64,000 bases of DNA from an uncultured Pontibacter sp. (lineage in GTDB: Bacteria; Bacteroidota; Bacteroidia; Cytophagales; Hymenobacteraceae): contig NZ_CANMNI010000001.1 of assembly GCF_947499215.1 (NCBI RefSeq), forward strand, positions 186,001 to 250,000, in the 5' to 3' direction. Positions 1 through 9,329 of this stretch are shown here, one piece after another. The first letter of the stretch is position 1. Every line of letters begins with the position of its first letter. The notes below the pieces were generated by a model that saw only the letters and a program-made list of their open reading frames with translations, was not told the origin of the DNA and ran no database searches. The position numbers and the translations under genes are program-made.

Positions 1-1119
1 GACACGTTCGAAAAACTGCAAAGACAGATCGACCAACAGCAGGGGCTCTTGTGCGGTTATCTGGGGTATGACTTGAAAAACCAGATCGAGAAACTCTCCA
101 GTGACAATCCCGATCATGTGGCTTTTCCTGAAGTGCTTTTCTTTGAACCAGAGATATACTTAAGCTTTAAACATAACAGCTTAACTATCTATTCATCAAG
201 TGCTAATGTGGAAGATATAAAGCAGCAAATTATTTCTACCTCCACTCCTATAAACTTTGAGCCACCCATAATCCAAATACAACAGCGGGTTAAGCGAGAC
301 GACTACATCGGCAAGGTGGAACGTATCCGCGACTACATACGCGACGGGGAGGTATACGAACTGAACTACTGCATGGAGTTCTTTGCGGAACAGGTTTCCA
401 TACCTTCACCTTTGAGTCTATATCTTCACCTGAACACGCTTTCCCCTACCCCTTTCTCTGGCTTCCTGAAATATCTTGATCGCTACCTGCTTTGCGCATC
501 ACCTGAACGATTTCTTAAAAAAGAAGAACGCAAACTTATCTCCCAGCCCATAAAAGGCACCATACGCCGCGGCAGTACACCTGAGGAAGACAAACAACTA
601 CAGCACCAGTTGCGGCACGACGAGAAAGAGCTGGCTGAAAACATGATGATCGTTGATTTGGTACGGAATGATTTGCGCCGCTCTTGCGCCACGGGCACCA
701 TTAAAGTAGAAGAGATGTTCGGCATTTACGGCTTCCGGCAGGTCTCCCAAATGATATCGACCATCACGGGCGAACTCAGGCCTGAGTCTTCCATTTCGGA
801 TGCTTTAAAAGGGGCTTTCCCGATGGGCAGCATGACGGGTGCGCCTAAAATTCGGGCGATGGAACTGATCGAAGAGCTGGAAGTAACCACACGCGGTCTT
901 TACTCCGGTGCATTCGGATACATCAAACCCAATCAGGATTTTGACTTCAATGTCGTGATCCGAAGCCTGCAGTACAATGCCACTACGGGCTATCTTTCCT
1001 TCATGGTGGGCAGCGCCATTACTTATGACTCAGTACCCGAGCAGGAGTATGAAGAATGCCTGCTCAAAGCAAAGGGTATCCTGAAAGCGCTGGGACTGGA
1101 AAGCTTAGATAGAAATTAG
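1..1119 (+). CDS. pabB: Aminodeoxychorismate synthase component I (PabB), 5' end cut by window edge
   Basis: Chorismate-binding enzyme that, with a glutamine amidotransferase partner, turns chorismate into 4-amino-4-deoxychorismate for folate. The reading frame is open from base 1, so the true start lies outside the window; the first in-frame alternative start is a TTG at 49, which is unlikely to be genuine. Visible family motifs are SPERFL, PIKGT, DLVRNDL and GSMTGAPK. The lysine in PIKGT is the residue that distinguishes PabB from anthranilate synthase TrpE, which has PIAGT; this is family knowledge and the basis for choosing PabB. About 370 residues of the C-terminal catalytic part are present. 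A TrpE or menaquinone/siderophore chorismate enzyme is the alternative but fits the motif less well. It is followed by miaB after a 74-bp gap with its own promoter-like element. Confidence 0.88.
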   Translation, partial: DTFEKLQRQIDQQQGLLCGYLGYDLKNQIEKLSSDNPDHVAFPEVLFFEPEIYLSFKHNSLTIYSSSANVEDIKQQIISTSTPINFEPPIIQIQQRVKRDDYIGKVERIRDYIRDGEVYELNYCMEFFAEQVSIPSPLSLYLHLNTLSPTPFSGFLKYLDRYLLCASPERFLKKEERKLISQPIKGTIRRGSTPEEDKQLQHQLRHDEKELAENMMIVDLVRNDLRRSCATGTIKVEEMFGIYGFRQVSQMISTITGELRPESSISDALKGAFPMGSMTGAPKIRAMELIEELEVTTRGLYSGAFGYIKPNQDFDFNVVIRSLQYNATTGYLSFMVGSAITYDSVPEQEYEECLLKAKGILKALGLESLDRN

Positions 1120-1162
1120 GAATTCCTCTGCCATTCTGTCACGTTAATACAGGGGATTGTAG

Positions 1163-1170
1163 TATATTTG
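1163..1170 (+). promoter_or_regulatory. Bacteroidota -7 element upstream of miaB
   Basis: TATATTTG matches the Bacteroidota -7 consensus TAnnTTTG and lies 24 bp before the miaB ATG. No convincing -33 TTG is seen at the usual distance, so support is partial. Confidence 0.45.
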
Positions 1171-1193
1171 CACCTGCAAAGAGATTTTAGAGC

Positions 1194-2633
1194 ATGGACC
1201 CAATCGTTGATTTAGATTTTATAGATAACCGTACCCCTGAACAAGCCGCTGCGGCAGCGTCTTGCGACACCAAGGTGACGGCAGAAACCAATACAGGCAA
1301 AACACGCAAACTCTACATTGAAAGCTATGGCTGTCAGATGAACTTCTCCGACAGTGAGATCGTGTCGTCGATCATGCATGAGCAGGGTTTCGACACCACG
1401 GCGCAAATCGAGCATGCCGATGTAGTATTTCTGAACACCTGTTCTATTCGTGAGAAAGCGGAGACAACTGTGCGCAACCGTTTGGGCCAGATCAACTACT
1501 TTAAGAAAAAGAAACCGGAAATGGTGATCGGTATTCTCGGCTGCATGGCGGAACGTCTTAAAAAATCGCTTCTGGAGGAAGAAAAAATCGTGGATCTGGT
1601 AGTTGGTCCGGACGCATACCGCGACCTGCCTAATTTGATCAACGAAGTTGATGGTGGCCAAAAAGCGGTGAACGTGCTGCTTTCCCGTGAGGAAACCTAT
1701 GCCGATATTAACCCGATCCGTTTGAATAGCAACGGCGTAAGCGCCTTTATCTCCATCATGCGTGGTTGCGACAACATGTGTTCTTTCTGCGTGGTGCCGT
1801 TTACTCGTGGGCGTGAGCGCAGCCGTGATGCCCATTCCATCGTGAAAGAGGCCGAGGCGTTGGTGGCGCAGGGCTACAAAGAGGTTACCCTGCTTGGTCA
1901 GAACGTGGACTCCTATAAGTGGGCCTCAGAAGACGGCACAGAGCAGGTAAACTTTGCACAGCTACTTGAAATGGTGGCGAAACTCAGCCCAATGCTGCGT
2001 GTACGCTTCTCTACCTCCCACCCGAAAGATATCACGGATGAGGTGTTGTATACCATGAAAAAGTACGACAACATCTGCAAATACATCCACCTACCCGCCC
2101 AAAGCGGCAATTCCCGTGTGCTGGAGTTGATGAGCCGCACTTATGATCGCGCGTGGTACCTAAACCGTGTGGATGCCATTCGTGCTATACTTGGCGAAGA
2201 ATGTGGTATTTCTTCCGACATGATTGCGGGCTTCTGCACCGAGACGGAGGAAGAGCATCAAGATACGCTTTCGCTGATGGATTATGTGCAGTACGACTAC
2301 TCCTATATGTTCTTCTACTCCGAGCGCCCGGGTACATTGGCCGCCCGCAAGTTGGTGGACGACATCCCATTGGAAGTGAAGAAGCGTCGCCTTGCCGAGA
2401 TCATTGAAAAACAGCGCGAATGCTCCCTGAATCGCAACAAGCTTGATGTGGGCAAAGTGCACCGCGTATTGGTTGAGAACTTCTCTAAGAAATCCGACCA
2501 GCAGTTGAGCGGACGCAACGACCAAAACAAGGTCGTGATCTTCGACAAGAAGCACTATAAGAAAGGTGACTACGTGAACGTATTGGTTAACGACTGCTCC
2601 GTAGGCACACTCTTTGGCGAAGCGGTAGACTAA
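1194..2633 (+). CDS. miaB: tRNA-2-methylthio-N6-dimethylallyladenosine synthase MiaB
   Basis: Radical SAM methylthiotransferase that adds the 2-methylthio group to i6A37 in tRNAs reading UNN codons. At 479 residues it has the full MiaB architecture. The N-terminal UPF0004 domain opens with ESYGCQMN and has three cluster-binding cysteines (GCQ, NTCS, GCMA). The radical SAM core carries GCDNMCSFC, the CxxxCxxC motif. The C-terminal ~65 residues form a TRAM RNA-binding domain. A ~35-residue leader ahead of the conserved YIESYGCQ start is common in Bacteroidota. The ATG at 1194 directly follows a TAnnTTTG element. RimO is the closest alternative family; SYGCQMN and the overall length favour MiaB. 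Confidence 0.95.
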   Translation: MDPIVDLDFIDNRTPEQAAAAASCDTKVTAETNTGKTRKLYIESYGCQMNFSDSEIVSSIMHEQGFDTTAQIEHADVVFLNTCSIREKAETTVRNRLGQINYFKKKKPEMVIGILGCMAERLKKSLLEEEKIVDLVVGPDAYRDLPNLINEVDGGQKAVNVLLSREETYADINPIRLNSNGVSAFISIMRGCDNMCSFCVVPFTRGRERSRDAHSIVKEAEALVAQGYKEVTLLGQNVDSYKWASEDGTEQVNFAQLLEMVAKLSPMLRVRFSTSHPKDITDEVLYTMKKYDNICKYIHLPAQSGNSRVLELMSRTYDRAWYLNRVDAIRAILGEECGISSDMIAGFCTETEEEHQDTLSLMDYVQYDYSYMFFYSERPGTLAARKLVDDIPLEVKKRRLAEIIEKQRECSLNRNKLDVGKVHRVLVENFSKKSDQQLSGRNDQNKVVIFDKKHYKKGDYVNVLVNDCSVGTLFGEAVD

Positions 2634-2736
2634 TTTGGAGATTTGAAAATTTGAAAATTGAAGATGAATGATAGTATCCTTTGCTCTTCAAAACCATTTT
2701 CAAATCTGCACATCTCCAAATCTCAATTCATAAAAC
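2634..2736. repeat. Imperfect long intergenic inverted repeat
   Basis: The gap between miaB and the sigma-54 activator is almost entirely an imperfect dyad. TTTGGAGAT at 2634-2642 pairs with ATCTCCAAA at 2712-2720, and ATTTGAAAAT at 2641-2650 pairs with ATTTTCAAAT at 2696-2705. There is no clear U-tract terminator on the plus strand. The words resemble low-complexity intergenic repeats of Bacteroidota genomes and may be a dispersed family. Confidence 0.7.
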
Positions 2737-4014
2737 ATGCGCAATATCGATATACAGAGTATAAAACAGCGCTTTGGTATTATTGGCAATTCACCTTTGC
2801 TGAACTATGCCATACAGGTGGCGGCACAGGTGGCCCCTACCGATATGACGGTACTGATAACAGGCGAGAGCGGTAGTGGCAAGGAGTCTTTTTCCAAGAT
2901 CATCCACCAACTCAGCCCGCGCAAGCATGGCCAGTTCATTGCCATTAACTGCGGCGCTATACCAGAGGGCACCATCGATTCTGAGCTCTTTGGTCATGAG
3001 AAGGGCTCTTTTACAGGAGCTACAGACACCCGCAAGGGTTATTTCGAAGTAACGGACGGCGGCACAATTTTCCTTGATGAGATCGGCGAAATGCCGTTGG
3101 GCACACAAGCCCGCCTACTCCGCGTGCTGGAAAACGGGGAGTTTATAAAAGTAGGCTCTTCGAAGGTCCAAAAGACAGACGTTCGTGTGGTGGCTGCTAC
3201 TAACGTCAATCTCTTAAATGCGGTTGAAAAAGGACGTTTCCGTGAAGATCTATATTACCGCCTCAACACGGTGCCTATTACGGTACCTTCTCTGCGCGAG
3301 CGTGGAGAGGACGTATATCTGCTTTTCAGAAAATTCGCCTCTGACTTTGCGGAGCGCTACCGTGTGAAACCCATCACCCTGACACCTGATGCGGTAGAGG
3401 AACTGCTGAGCTTCCGTTTCCCGGGCAACATCCGTCAGCTCAAGAATATTGTAGAGCAAATTTCTGTACTAGAGTACGACCGTGAAATAGACGCTGCCAA
3501 GTTGCGCCACTACCTCCCACGCGAAAAGGGCGGTAGTCAGGTGCCTGCCTTGTTAGCCAAAGAGCCGGGAGCAGATCAGTCTTTCTCGGAGCGTGACCTT
3601 TTGTACAAAGTGCTCTTCGACATGCGCCGCGATGTATCGGAACTTAAGAAGTTGGTGTTTGAGTTAATGACACGTCAGCCTAACGACCATGAATTGTTGA
3701 AAGAGCATGGCCATTTGTTTGAAAATATCGAACAAGTGGGCCAAGTGCGCTCATACAAGTCTAGTGAGCAGCCAGAGCCTTATTACCTGCCCATGCAGCA
3801 GGCTAGCCGCGACGAGGACGACTACGAAGAGAAAGTGGAGGATATTCCGCACGAAACAGAGGAAGAGAGCCTGTCGCTTGAATCGAAAGAAAAAGAAATG
3901 ATTCTGAAGGCCCTCAAGAAGCACAACAATAAAAGAAAGTACGCCGCCAGTGATCTGGGGATTTCTGAAAGAACATTATATCGAAAACTCAAGCAGTATG
4001 ATATTGAGAACTAA
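2737..4014 (+). CDS. Orphan sigma-54-dependent transcriptional activator (NtrC-type AAA+)
   Basis: Bacterial enhancer-binding protein of 425 residues that would remodel sigma-54 holoenzyme by ATP hydrolysis. The AAA+ domain starts almost at the N-terminus: Walker A GESGSGKE near residue 45, the sigma-54-contacting loop as GSFTGA (an accepted GAFTGA variant), Walker B FLDEIGEM, and an arginine-finger region FREDLYYRLN. The last ~45 residues form a Fis-type helix-turn-helix (DLGISERTLYRKL). No receiver, GAF or PAS domain precedes the AAA+ core, so activity is not obviously controlled by phosphorylation. Between AAA+ and HTH lies a ~120-residue acidic linker. The 3' end overlaps lptE by 17 bp, implying co-transcription with lptE, the next gene and secG. 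groES-groEL downstream has a candidate sigma-54 promoter, making it a possible target (inference). Confidence 0.93.
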   Translation: MRNIDIQSIKQRFGIIGNSPLLNYAIQVAAQVAPTDMTVLITGESGSGKESFSKIIHQLSPRKHGQFIAINCGAIPEGTIDSELFGHEKGSFTGATDTRKGYFEVTDGGTIFLDEIGEMPLGTQARLLRVLENGEFIKVGSSKVQKTDVRVVAATNVNLLNAVEKGRFREDLYYRLNTVPITVPSLRERGEDVYLLFRKFASDFAERYRVKPITLTPDAVEELLSFRFPGNIRQLKNIVEQISVLEYDREIDAAKLRHYLPREKGGSQVPALLAKEPGADQSFSERDLLYKVLFDMRRDVSELKKLVFELMTRQPNDHELLKEHGHLFENIEQVGQVRSYKSSEQPEPYYLPMQQASRDEDDYEEKVEDIPHETEEESLSLESKEKEMILKALKKHNNKRKYAASDLGISERTLYRKLKQYDIEN

Positions 4015-4522
4015 ACATCTTGCTTTATCCTTGCTAGTACTGGTGGCGCTATGCTGCAATGCCTGCGGGGTATACTCTTTCACGGGTGCGACGATATCGG
4101 CGGATGTCAAGACGATATCTATCCAAAACTTTGAAAACAGCGCTGGGGAAGGTCCTTCTAACTTAACGCAAATCGTTACCAACAACTTTAAGAACTATTA
4201 TCAACGAAACACCAATCTAACCATTTTGCAGCGCGATGGCGATTTGCAATTGGAAGGACAGATTATTAGCTTTACACTGACGCCGGCCGCCGTGCAGCGC
4301 GATGGTAACATCGACCAAGCCACGCTCAACAGACTGACAATGGGTGTACAGATTCGCTTTGTGAACACAAAGGACCCTGAGCAGGATTTTGATCAGCAGT
4401 TTACAATCACGGAGGATTTTCCTCAGAATGTGGATATTACAAATATTCCGCCTTCAGCCATCGAACTTATGAGTGAGCGCCTTATAGCGGAAGTATTTAA
4501 CAAGAGCGTGGCCAACTGGTAG
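3998..4522 (+). CDS. lptE: LptE-family LPS-assembly lipoprotein
   Basis: Outer-membrane lipoprotein that plugs the LptD barrel in lipopolysaccharide export. The ATG at 3998 is preferred over an in-frame ATG at 3950: it gives a proper signal (charged ILRTK, then a hydrophobic LALSLLVLVAL stretch) ending at a cysteine-rich site CCNACG that can serve as a lipobox. The mature protein begins GVYSFTGA, and the phrases VKTISIQNFEN and LTQIVTNNFKNYY are characteristic of Bacteroidota LptE. The length (174 residues) is normal. The start overlaps the sigma-54 activator by 17 bp, so translation is probably coupled. The family call rests on recognised sequence style rather than a catalytic motif. Confidence 0.85.
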   Translation: MILRTKHLALSLLVLVALCCNACGVYSFTGATISADVKTISIQNFENSAGEGPSNLTQIVTNNFKNYYQRNTNLTILQRDGDLQLEGQIISFTLTPAAVQRDGNIDQATLNRLTMGVQIRFVNTKDPEQDFDQQFTITEDFPQNVDITNIPPSAIELMSERLIAEVFNKSVANW

Positions 4523-4549
4523 TCATTTTTGAGCGACAGCACCCTTTAC

Positions 4550-5890
4550 ATGAATAAATCCGCCTTTCTTAAACTGATACAGCAGGCATCCAACATCACT
4601 GACCAGCAGCAAAATGAGCTGGAACAGGTGGCGGCCGCCTTCCCCTATTGCCAGACGGCTCATTTGCTGCTGGCAAAATCAGCTTATGACAAAGGCAGCA
4701 TGCTCTCTACCCAGCGCTTGCGCCGTGCCTCATCCTACGCCACAGATCGTCAGTTGCTTAAGCGCATCATCTACACCTCTCCTATTTTGGAAACTGTGGC
4801 TATAGCAGATGAGCCTATTGAGGAGCAGGATGACGAAGCAGTACTGACAAATGATCATTTATCTGCTCATGATACAGATAATATTCAAGAAGTAGACACT
4901 GCTGTAACAGTAGGTGAAACTAGAGCTGAGGAGATGTCTGATCAGGAAGAAACCTTGGAAGAGGTATATACTCCTACTGTTTCGCTCCCTGAGCCCTATC
5001 TAACTGATATTGAAGACGTAGTCGAGGAAGAGAACCCCGAAGCGGAGATAGACTCTGAACTAGCCCTGCTCTTTACATTCAATAGCATCAGTTCCTCTTC
5101 AACGGATTTGCTGAGTGAGCGCGAATTAGAGGAGACAAGTACAGATCAACTCGAGCAGGAAACAGAGGTCGGCCATTTTGCAGAAACGGCTGAAGCCCTT
5201 GACGAAATTGAAGAGTCGGAAGGAGAGACTATCGACGTTGCCGATATTGAGACGGTAGAAGCGTTTTCAGAAGAGCCTATGCCTGAGCAAGTAACTGAGA
5301 AAGCACTTGCTATACCTGAAGAGACAGCCATACTACCTCCTACCAGCGAGTCAGAACTATTTGAAGAGGAGGAAGAGCAGCCAGTAATTAAGCCGGAGGA
5401 TGCTGAGATCAACTATTCCTTTGATGAGATTGATCGACTATATGCCGAAGATGCTTTAGGTTACGCGATGGGATCTAGCCGTATGGGCGAAGTACTGCAG
5501 CTGAAGGACGACTATACCCGTCCGCGACCGCAAAGTTTCCATCCTGAGCTTATCCTAGAATATAGCAAGACCCACGAACTCGAAAAAGCGATACAGCCAA
5601 CGGCCAATGTACTAAGCCATCAGCTTAACATAATTGATCAGTTTTTGAAGCTCAACCCAAGGCTCAAGACCATGGCCAGCGTGAAGCTAAAGCCTGAACC
5701 ACAGGAGGATTTGTCGCTTAAGAGCTCTAAAATAAAGAAAGGGATGGCTTCCGAAAGTCTAGCCTCCATCTTCCTCAAACAGGGTAAGACCAAAAAAGCC
5801 CTTAAAATTTATGAGCAGCTTATTTTGAAATATCCGGAAAAAAAGTCTTACTTTGCCGAACAGATAGAGAAATTACAAAACATAACATAA
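4550..5890 (+). CDS. Acidic TPR-like protein of unknown function
   Basis: I do not recognise a named family. The ATG at 4550 (product MNKSAFLKLI...) is preferred to an in-frame TTG at 4529. The N-terminal ~85 residues are helical and mildly TPR-like (YCQTAHLLLAKSAYDKGS). Residues ~85-290 are very rich in Glu and Asp with few hydrophobics and are probably disordered. The C-terminal ~100 residues are basic and end in one clear TPR-like unit (SLASIFLKQGKTKKALKIYE). No signal peptide or membrane segment is visible, so it is probably cytoplasmic. It lies 27 bp after lptE and 1 bp before secG, inside the same transcription unit, suggesting a link to envelope biogenesis or secretion (inference). Confidence 0.75.
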   Translation: MNKSAFLKLIQQASNITDQQQNELEQVAAAFPYCQTAHLLLAKSAYDKGSMLSTQRLRRASSYATDRQLLKRIIYTSPILETVAIADEPIEEQDDEAVLTNDHLSAHDTDNIQEVDTAVTVGETRAEEMSDQEETLEEVYTPTVSLPEPYLTDIEDVVEEENPEAEIDSELALLFTFNSISSSSTDLLSERELEETSTDQLEQETEVGHFAETAEALDEIEESEGETIDVADIETVEAFSEEPMPEQVTEKALAIPEETAILPPTSESELFEEEEEQPVIKPEDAEINYSFDEIDRLYAEDALGYAMGSSRMGEVLQLKDDYTRPRPQSFHPELILEYSKTHELEKAIQPTANVLSHQLNIIDQFLKLNPRLKTMASVKLKPEPQEDLSLKSSKIKKGMASESLASIFLKQGKTKKALKIYEQLILKYPEKKSYFAEQIEKLQNIT

Positions 5891-5891
5891 A

Positions 5892-6275
5892 ATGTATATC
5901 GCCCTCATTAGTATCATTCTTTTCATTTGCGTACTTCTTGTACTGGTAGTATTAGCTCAAAATCCTAAAGGCGGTGGACTTTCCAGCCAGTTTGGCGGAG
6001 GCGGTGCCAGCCAGCTAATGGGTGTGAAGCGCACAGGCGACCTGCTTGAGAAATTGACTTGGGGCTTTGCCATCGCTTTAGTTGTCCTGACACTGAGCAC
6101 ACACATGATGATCGACACATCAGGCGACACAACTATCCGCAGCGTGAATGAGGAGCGTGCACGTCAGTCTGGTATGCCAGCTGCCCCTGCTGCCCTTCCG
6201 GGTGCTGAAGGTGAAGAAGACATGTCAATACCGGGTGCTGCTGATATTCCTGAAATGGTTGACACTGCCAAGTAA
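5892..6275 (+). CDS. secG: Preprotein translocase subunit SecG
   Basis: Small membrane subunit of the SecYEG translocon. It has two membrane segments (residues ~3-22 and ~55-72) separated by the family's glycine-rich loop: AQNPKGGGLSSQFGGGG matches the SecG signature. The 127 residues exceed a minimal SecG because of a ~45-residue acidic, Ala/Pro-rich cytoplasmic tail, which is usual in Bacteroidota. The start codon is 1 bp after the stop of the acidic TPR-like gene, so the two are translationally coupled. A hairpin terminator follows at 6296. Confidence 0.93.
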   Translation: MYIALISIILFICVLLVLVVLAQNPKGGGLSSQFGGGGASQLMGVKRTGDLLEKLTWGFAIALVVLTLSTHMMIDTSGDTTIRSVNEERARQSGMPAAPAALPGAEGEEDMSIPGAADIPEMVDTAK

Positions 6276-6295
6276 GCATAAAACCAATATAAAGA

Positions 6296-6325
6296 GAAGC
6301 CGGCCTTTTGGGTCGGCTTTTTTGT
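6296..6325 (+). terminator. Rho-independent terminator after secG
   Basis: GAAGCCGGCC and GGTCGGCTTT form a G+C-rich stem around a short loop, followed by a T-run (TTTTTTG). It ends the activator-lptE-TPR-secG unit and separates it from groESL. Confidence 0.85.
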
Positions 6326-6343
6326 TTCATACCGCTTCCATTC

Positions 6344-6470
6344 TGACACTGTCATTCCAAGCTGTCCCTTATCTGACAGAGCCTGTCAGGTTTGTCAGGT
6401 ATAAAGTTCCTCAAAACTGAAAAAATGGCCTGAAATGGCAGAAAATGAGGCTTGGCACAGGAAATGATAG
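6344..6470 (+). promoter_or_regulatory. Candidate sigma-54 promoter with upstream dyads for groES-groEL
   Basis: TTGGCACAGGAAATGATAG at 6452-6470 has a perfect -24 half (TTGGCAC). The -12 half is weaker: ATGAT against TTGCW, with GA where GC is expected, at the correct spacing (GG-N10-GA). Upstream lie two dyads usable as enhancer sites: TGACA-C-TGTCA at 6344-6354 and CTGACAG-AGC-CTGTCAG at 6373-6389, plus a further TGTCA at 6394-6398. No CIRCE element is present. The groES ATG is ~60 bp downstream. Confidence 0.5.
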
Positions 6471-6528
6471 AAGCTGTATGGTTTCAACGTTAAATCATTA
6501 ACCACAAAAAATAAAAACATAACAAACT

Positions 6529-6819
6529 ATGTCAATCAGCATTAAACCATTAGCAGACAGAGTGATCGTAGCTCCTGCTGCAGCAGAAGAAAAAACGAAG
6601 TCTGGCATCATCATCCCGGACACTGCTAAAGAGAAACCACAGCGCGGCGAAATCGTGGCTGTAGGCGAAGGCAAAGTATCTGAGCAAGGCGCTCTGATGA
6701 AGCCACAGGTTGCAGTAGGCGACCAAGTGTTGTATGGCAAGTACGCAGGTACTGAGATCTCAGTTGATGGCAACGACTACCTGATCATGCGTGAGTCAGA
6801 TCTTTTGGCTATCCTTTAA
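6529..6819 (+). CDS. groES: Co-chaperonin GroES
   Basis: 10-kDa co-chaperonin forming the heptameric lid on GroEL for ATP-driven folding in the cytoplasm. The 96-residue protein has the standard core: [10 protein letters not shown] at the N-terminus, the mobile-loop region [16 protein letters not shown] that contacts Gro[16 protein letters not shown], and a terminal ESDLLAIL. It lies 36 bp upstream of groEL and is plainly co-transcribed with it. Codon choice is the strongly biased pattern of a highly expressed gene. The leader contains the candidate sigma-54 element and TGACA/TGTCA dyads. Confidence 0.98.
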   Translation: MSISIKPLADRVIVAPAAAEEKTKSGIIIPDTAKEKPQRGEIVAVGEGKVSEQGALMKPQVAVGDQVLYGKYAGTEISVDGNDYLIMRESDLLAIL

Positions 6820-6837
6820 TCTATTCTATTTAATTAA

Positions 6838-8493
<1,656 letters not shown>

Positions 8494-8520
8494 TCAAACA
8501 TTCCCATAGAACAATAAGTA

Positions 8521-8552
8521 TAAAGCCCCGGGCCTATTGGTCCGGGGCTTTA
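8521..8552. terminator. Bidirectional terminator between groEL and a convergent lipoprotein gene
   Basis: TAAAGCCCCGG and CCGGGGCTTTA form an 11-bp perfect stem around a 10-nt loop. A T-rich stretch follows on the plus strand. The convergent gene ends at 8580, so the hairpin probably serves both strands. Confidence 0.85.
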
Positions 8553-8579
8553 TGTTTTATCAGGGTATGGCAGGCAAGC

Positions 8580-9170
8580 TTACAAGTCCTTGATTAGAAT
8601 GGTGACCGTATGCGGCGCCGTTTCATCGCCGCCGAAATATGGGTATAGCTGATAGCCAAGACCAGCCGCGCCAACACAGAACCGTGGCATACTAACCTGT
8701 GTGTCGTTTACGCGGAAAATATACTCCCGCTCCCCTATTTCCAACTCATACCTACTCGATTTCTCCAATTCAACCGTTGTAATATAGGCTGTGTTACGCT
8801 TTTTGTTTTGATAGGTATAGGCATGTATCTCCAGCCTGTTTGCGTACCAGCGCCAACCAAAGCGGGCGCTGTTACTGTGGTGGTCTGATCCGCAATCAGA
8901 CATGCCGTACAATTTGTTGATGTCAGCCTGATTCTTGGGATCTGTTGTTGCGTAGACAGCTGAATTGTCAAATGTTGCCTCAAAGCGCATCACAGGGCTT
9001 TCTATAAACTTAAAGGGGCTCTGTGTGGTATGCTGTCCCTGCGGGATGGTATAAGTAACGGCAATAGGTTCCGGTGGCCTTGGCTGAACTTCAACGGTCT
9101 CTACTTCGCAGGATACACAAAGGAGCAATAGAGCGGCTGCAGATAGCCGCTTTATCAAAAAAGAAAACAT
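8580..9170 (-). CDS. Hypothetical lipoprotein
   Basis: I cannot assign a family. The 196-residue product starts with a lipoprotein signal: basic residues (IKR), a hydrophobic run AAALLLL, then CVSC, a lipobox-like site with the acylated Cys near residue 21. A short proline-rich linker (QPRPPEP) follows, then a ~150-residue domain rich in aromatic and beta-prone segments (YTIPQGQHTTQSP, ITTVELEKSSRYELEIG). This looks like a small beta-sandwich with no evident catalytic motif. It is probably exported to the outer or inner membrane. It is convergent with groEL and stands alone. Confidence 0.75.
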   Translation of the reverse strand: MFSFLIKRLSAAALLLLCVSCEVETVEVQPRPPEPIAVTYTIPQGQHTTQSPFKFIESPVMRFEATFDNSAVYATTDPKNQADINKLYGMSDCGSDHHSNSARFGWRWYANRLEIHAYTYQNKKRNTAYITTVELEKSSRYELEIGEREYIFRVNDTQVSMPRFCVGAAGLGYQLYPYFGGDETAPHTVTILIKDL

Positions 9171-9274
9171 GACAGACGTAAAATTGTACTATATGAAATT
9201 ATTAAAGGGTATAAAGGCTTAAAGAGAGGCCATTAAAATCGGTTCGCAATATCAAAAATTGAATTATAAAAACA

Positions 9275-9308
9275 AAAAGGCCTACACAATTAAATGTGCA
9301 GGCCTTTT
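9275..9308. terminator. Terminator downstream of the POT transporter
   Basis: AAAAGGCCT-a-CACA and TGTG-c-AGGCCTTTT form a stem with one internal mismatch around a short AT loop. Read on the minus strand it lies 22 bp past the stop of the peptide transporter. Confidence 0.8.
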
Positions 9309-9329
9309 AGCTTTATACTATTATTAAGA

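Noticed and set aside
1212..1835. 207-codon minus-strand frame inside miaB
   Set aside because: It is antisense to a clearly conserved radical SAM gene, and its product matches no family style.
6326..6528. CIRCE element for groESL
   Set aside because: No TTAGCACTC-N9-GAGTGCTAA-type repeat is present in the leader.
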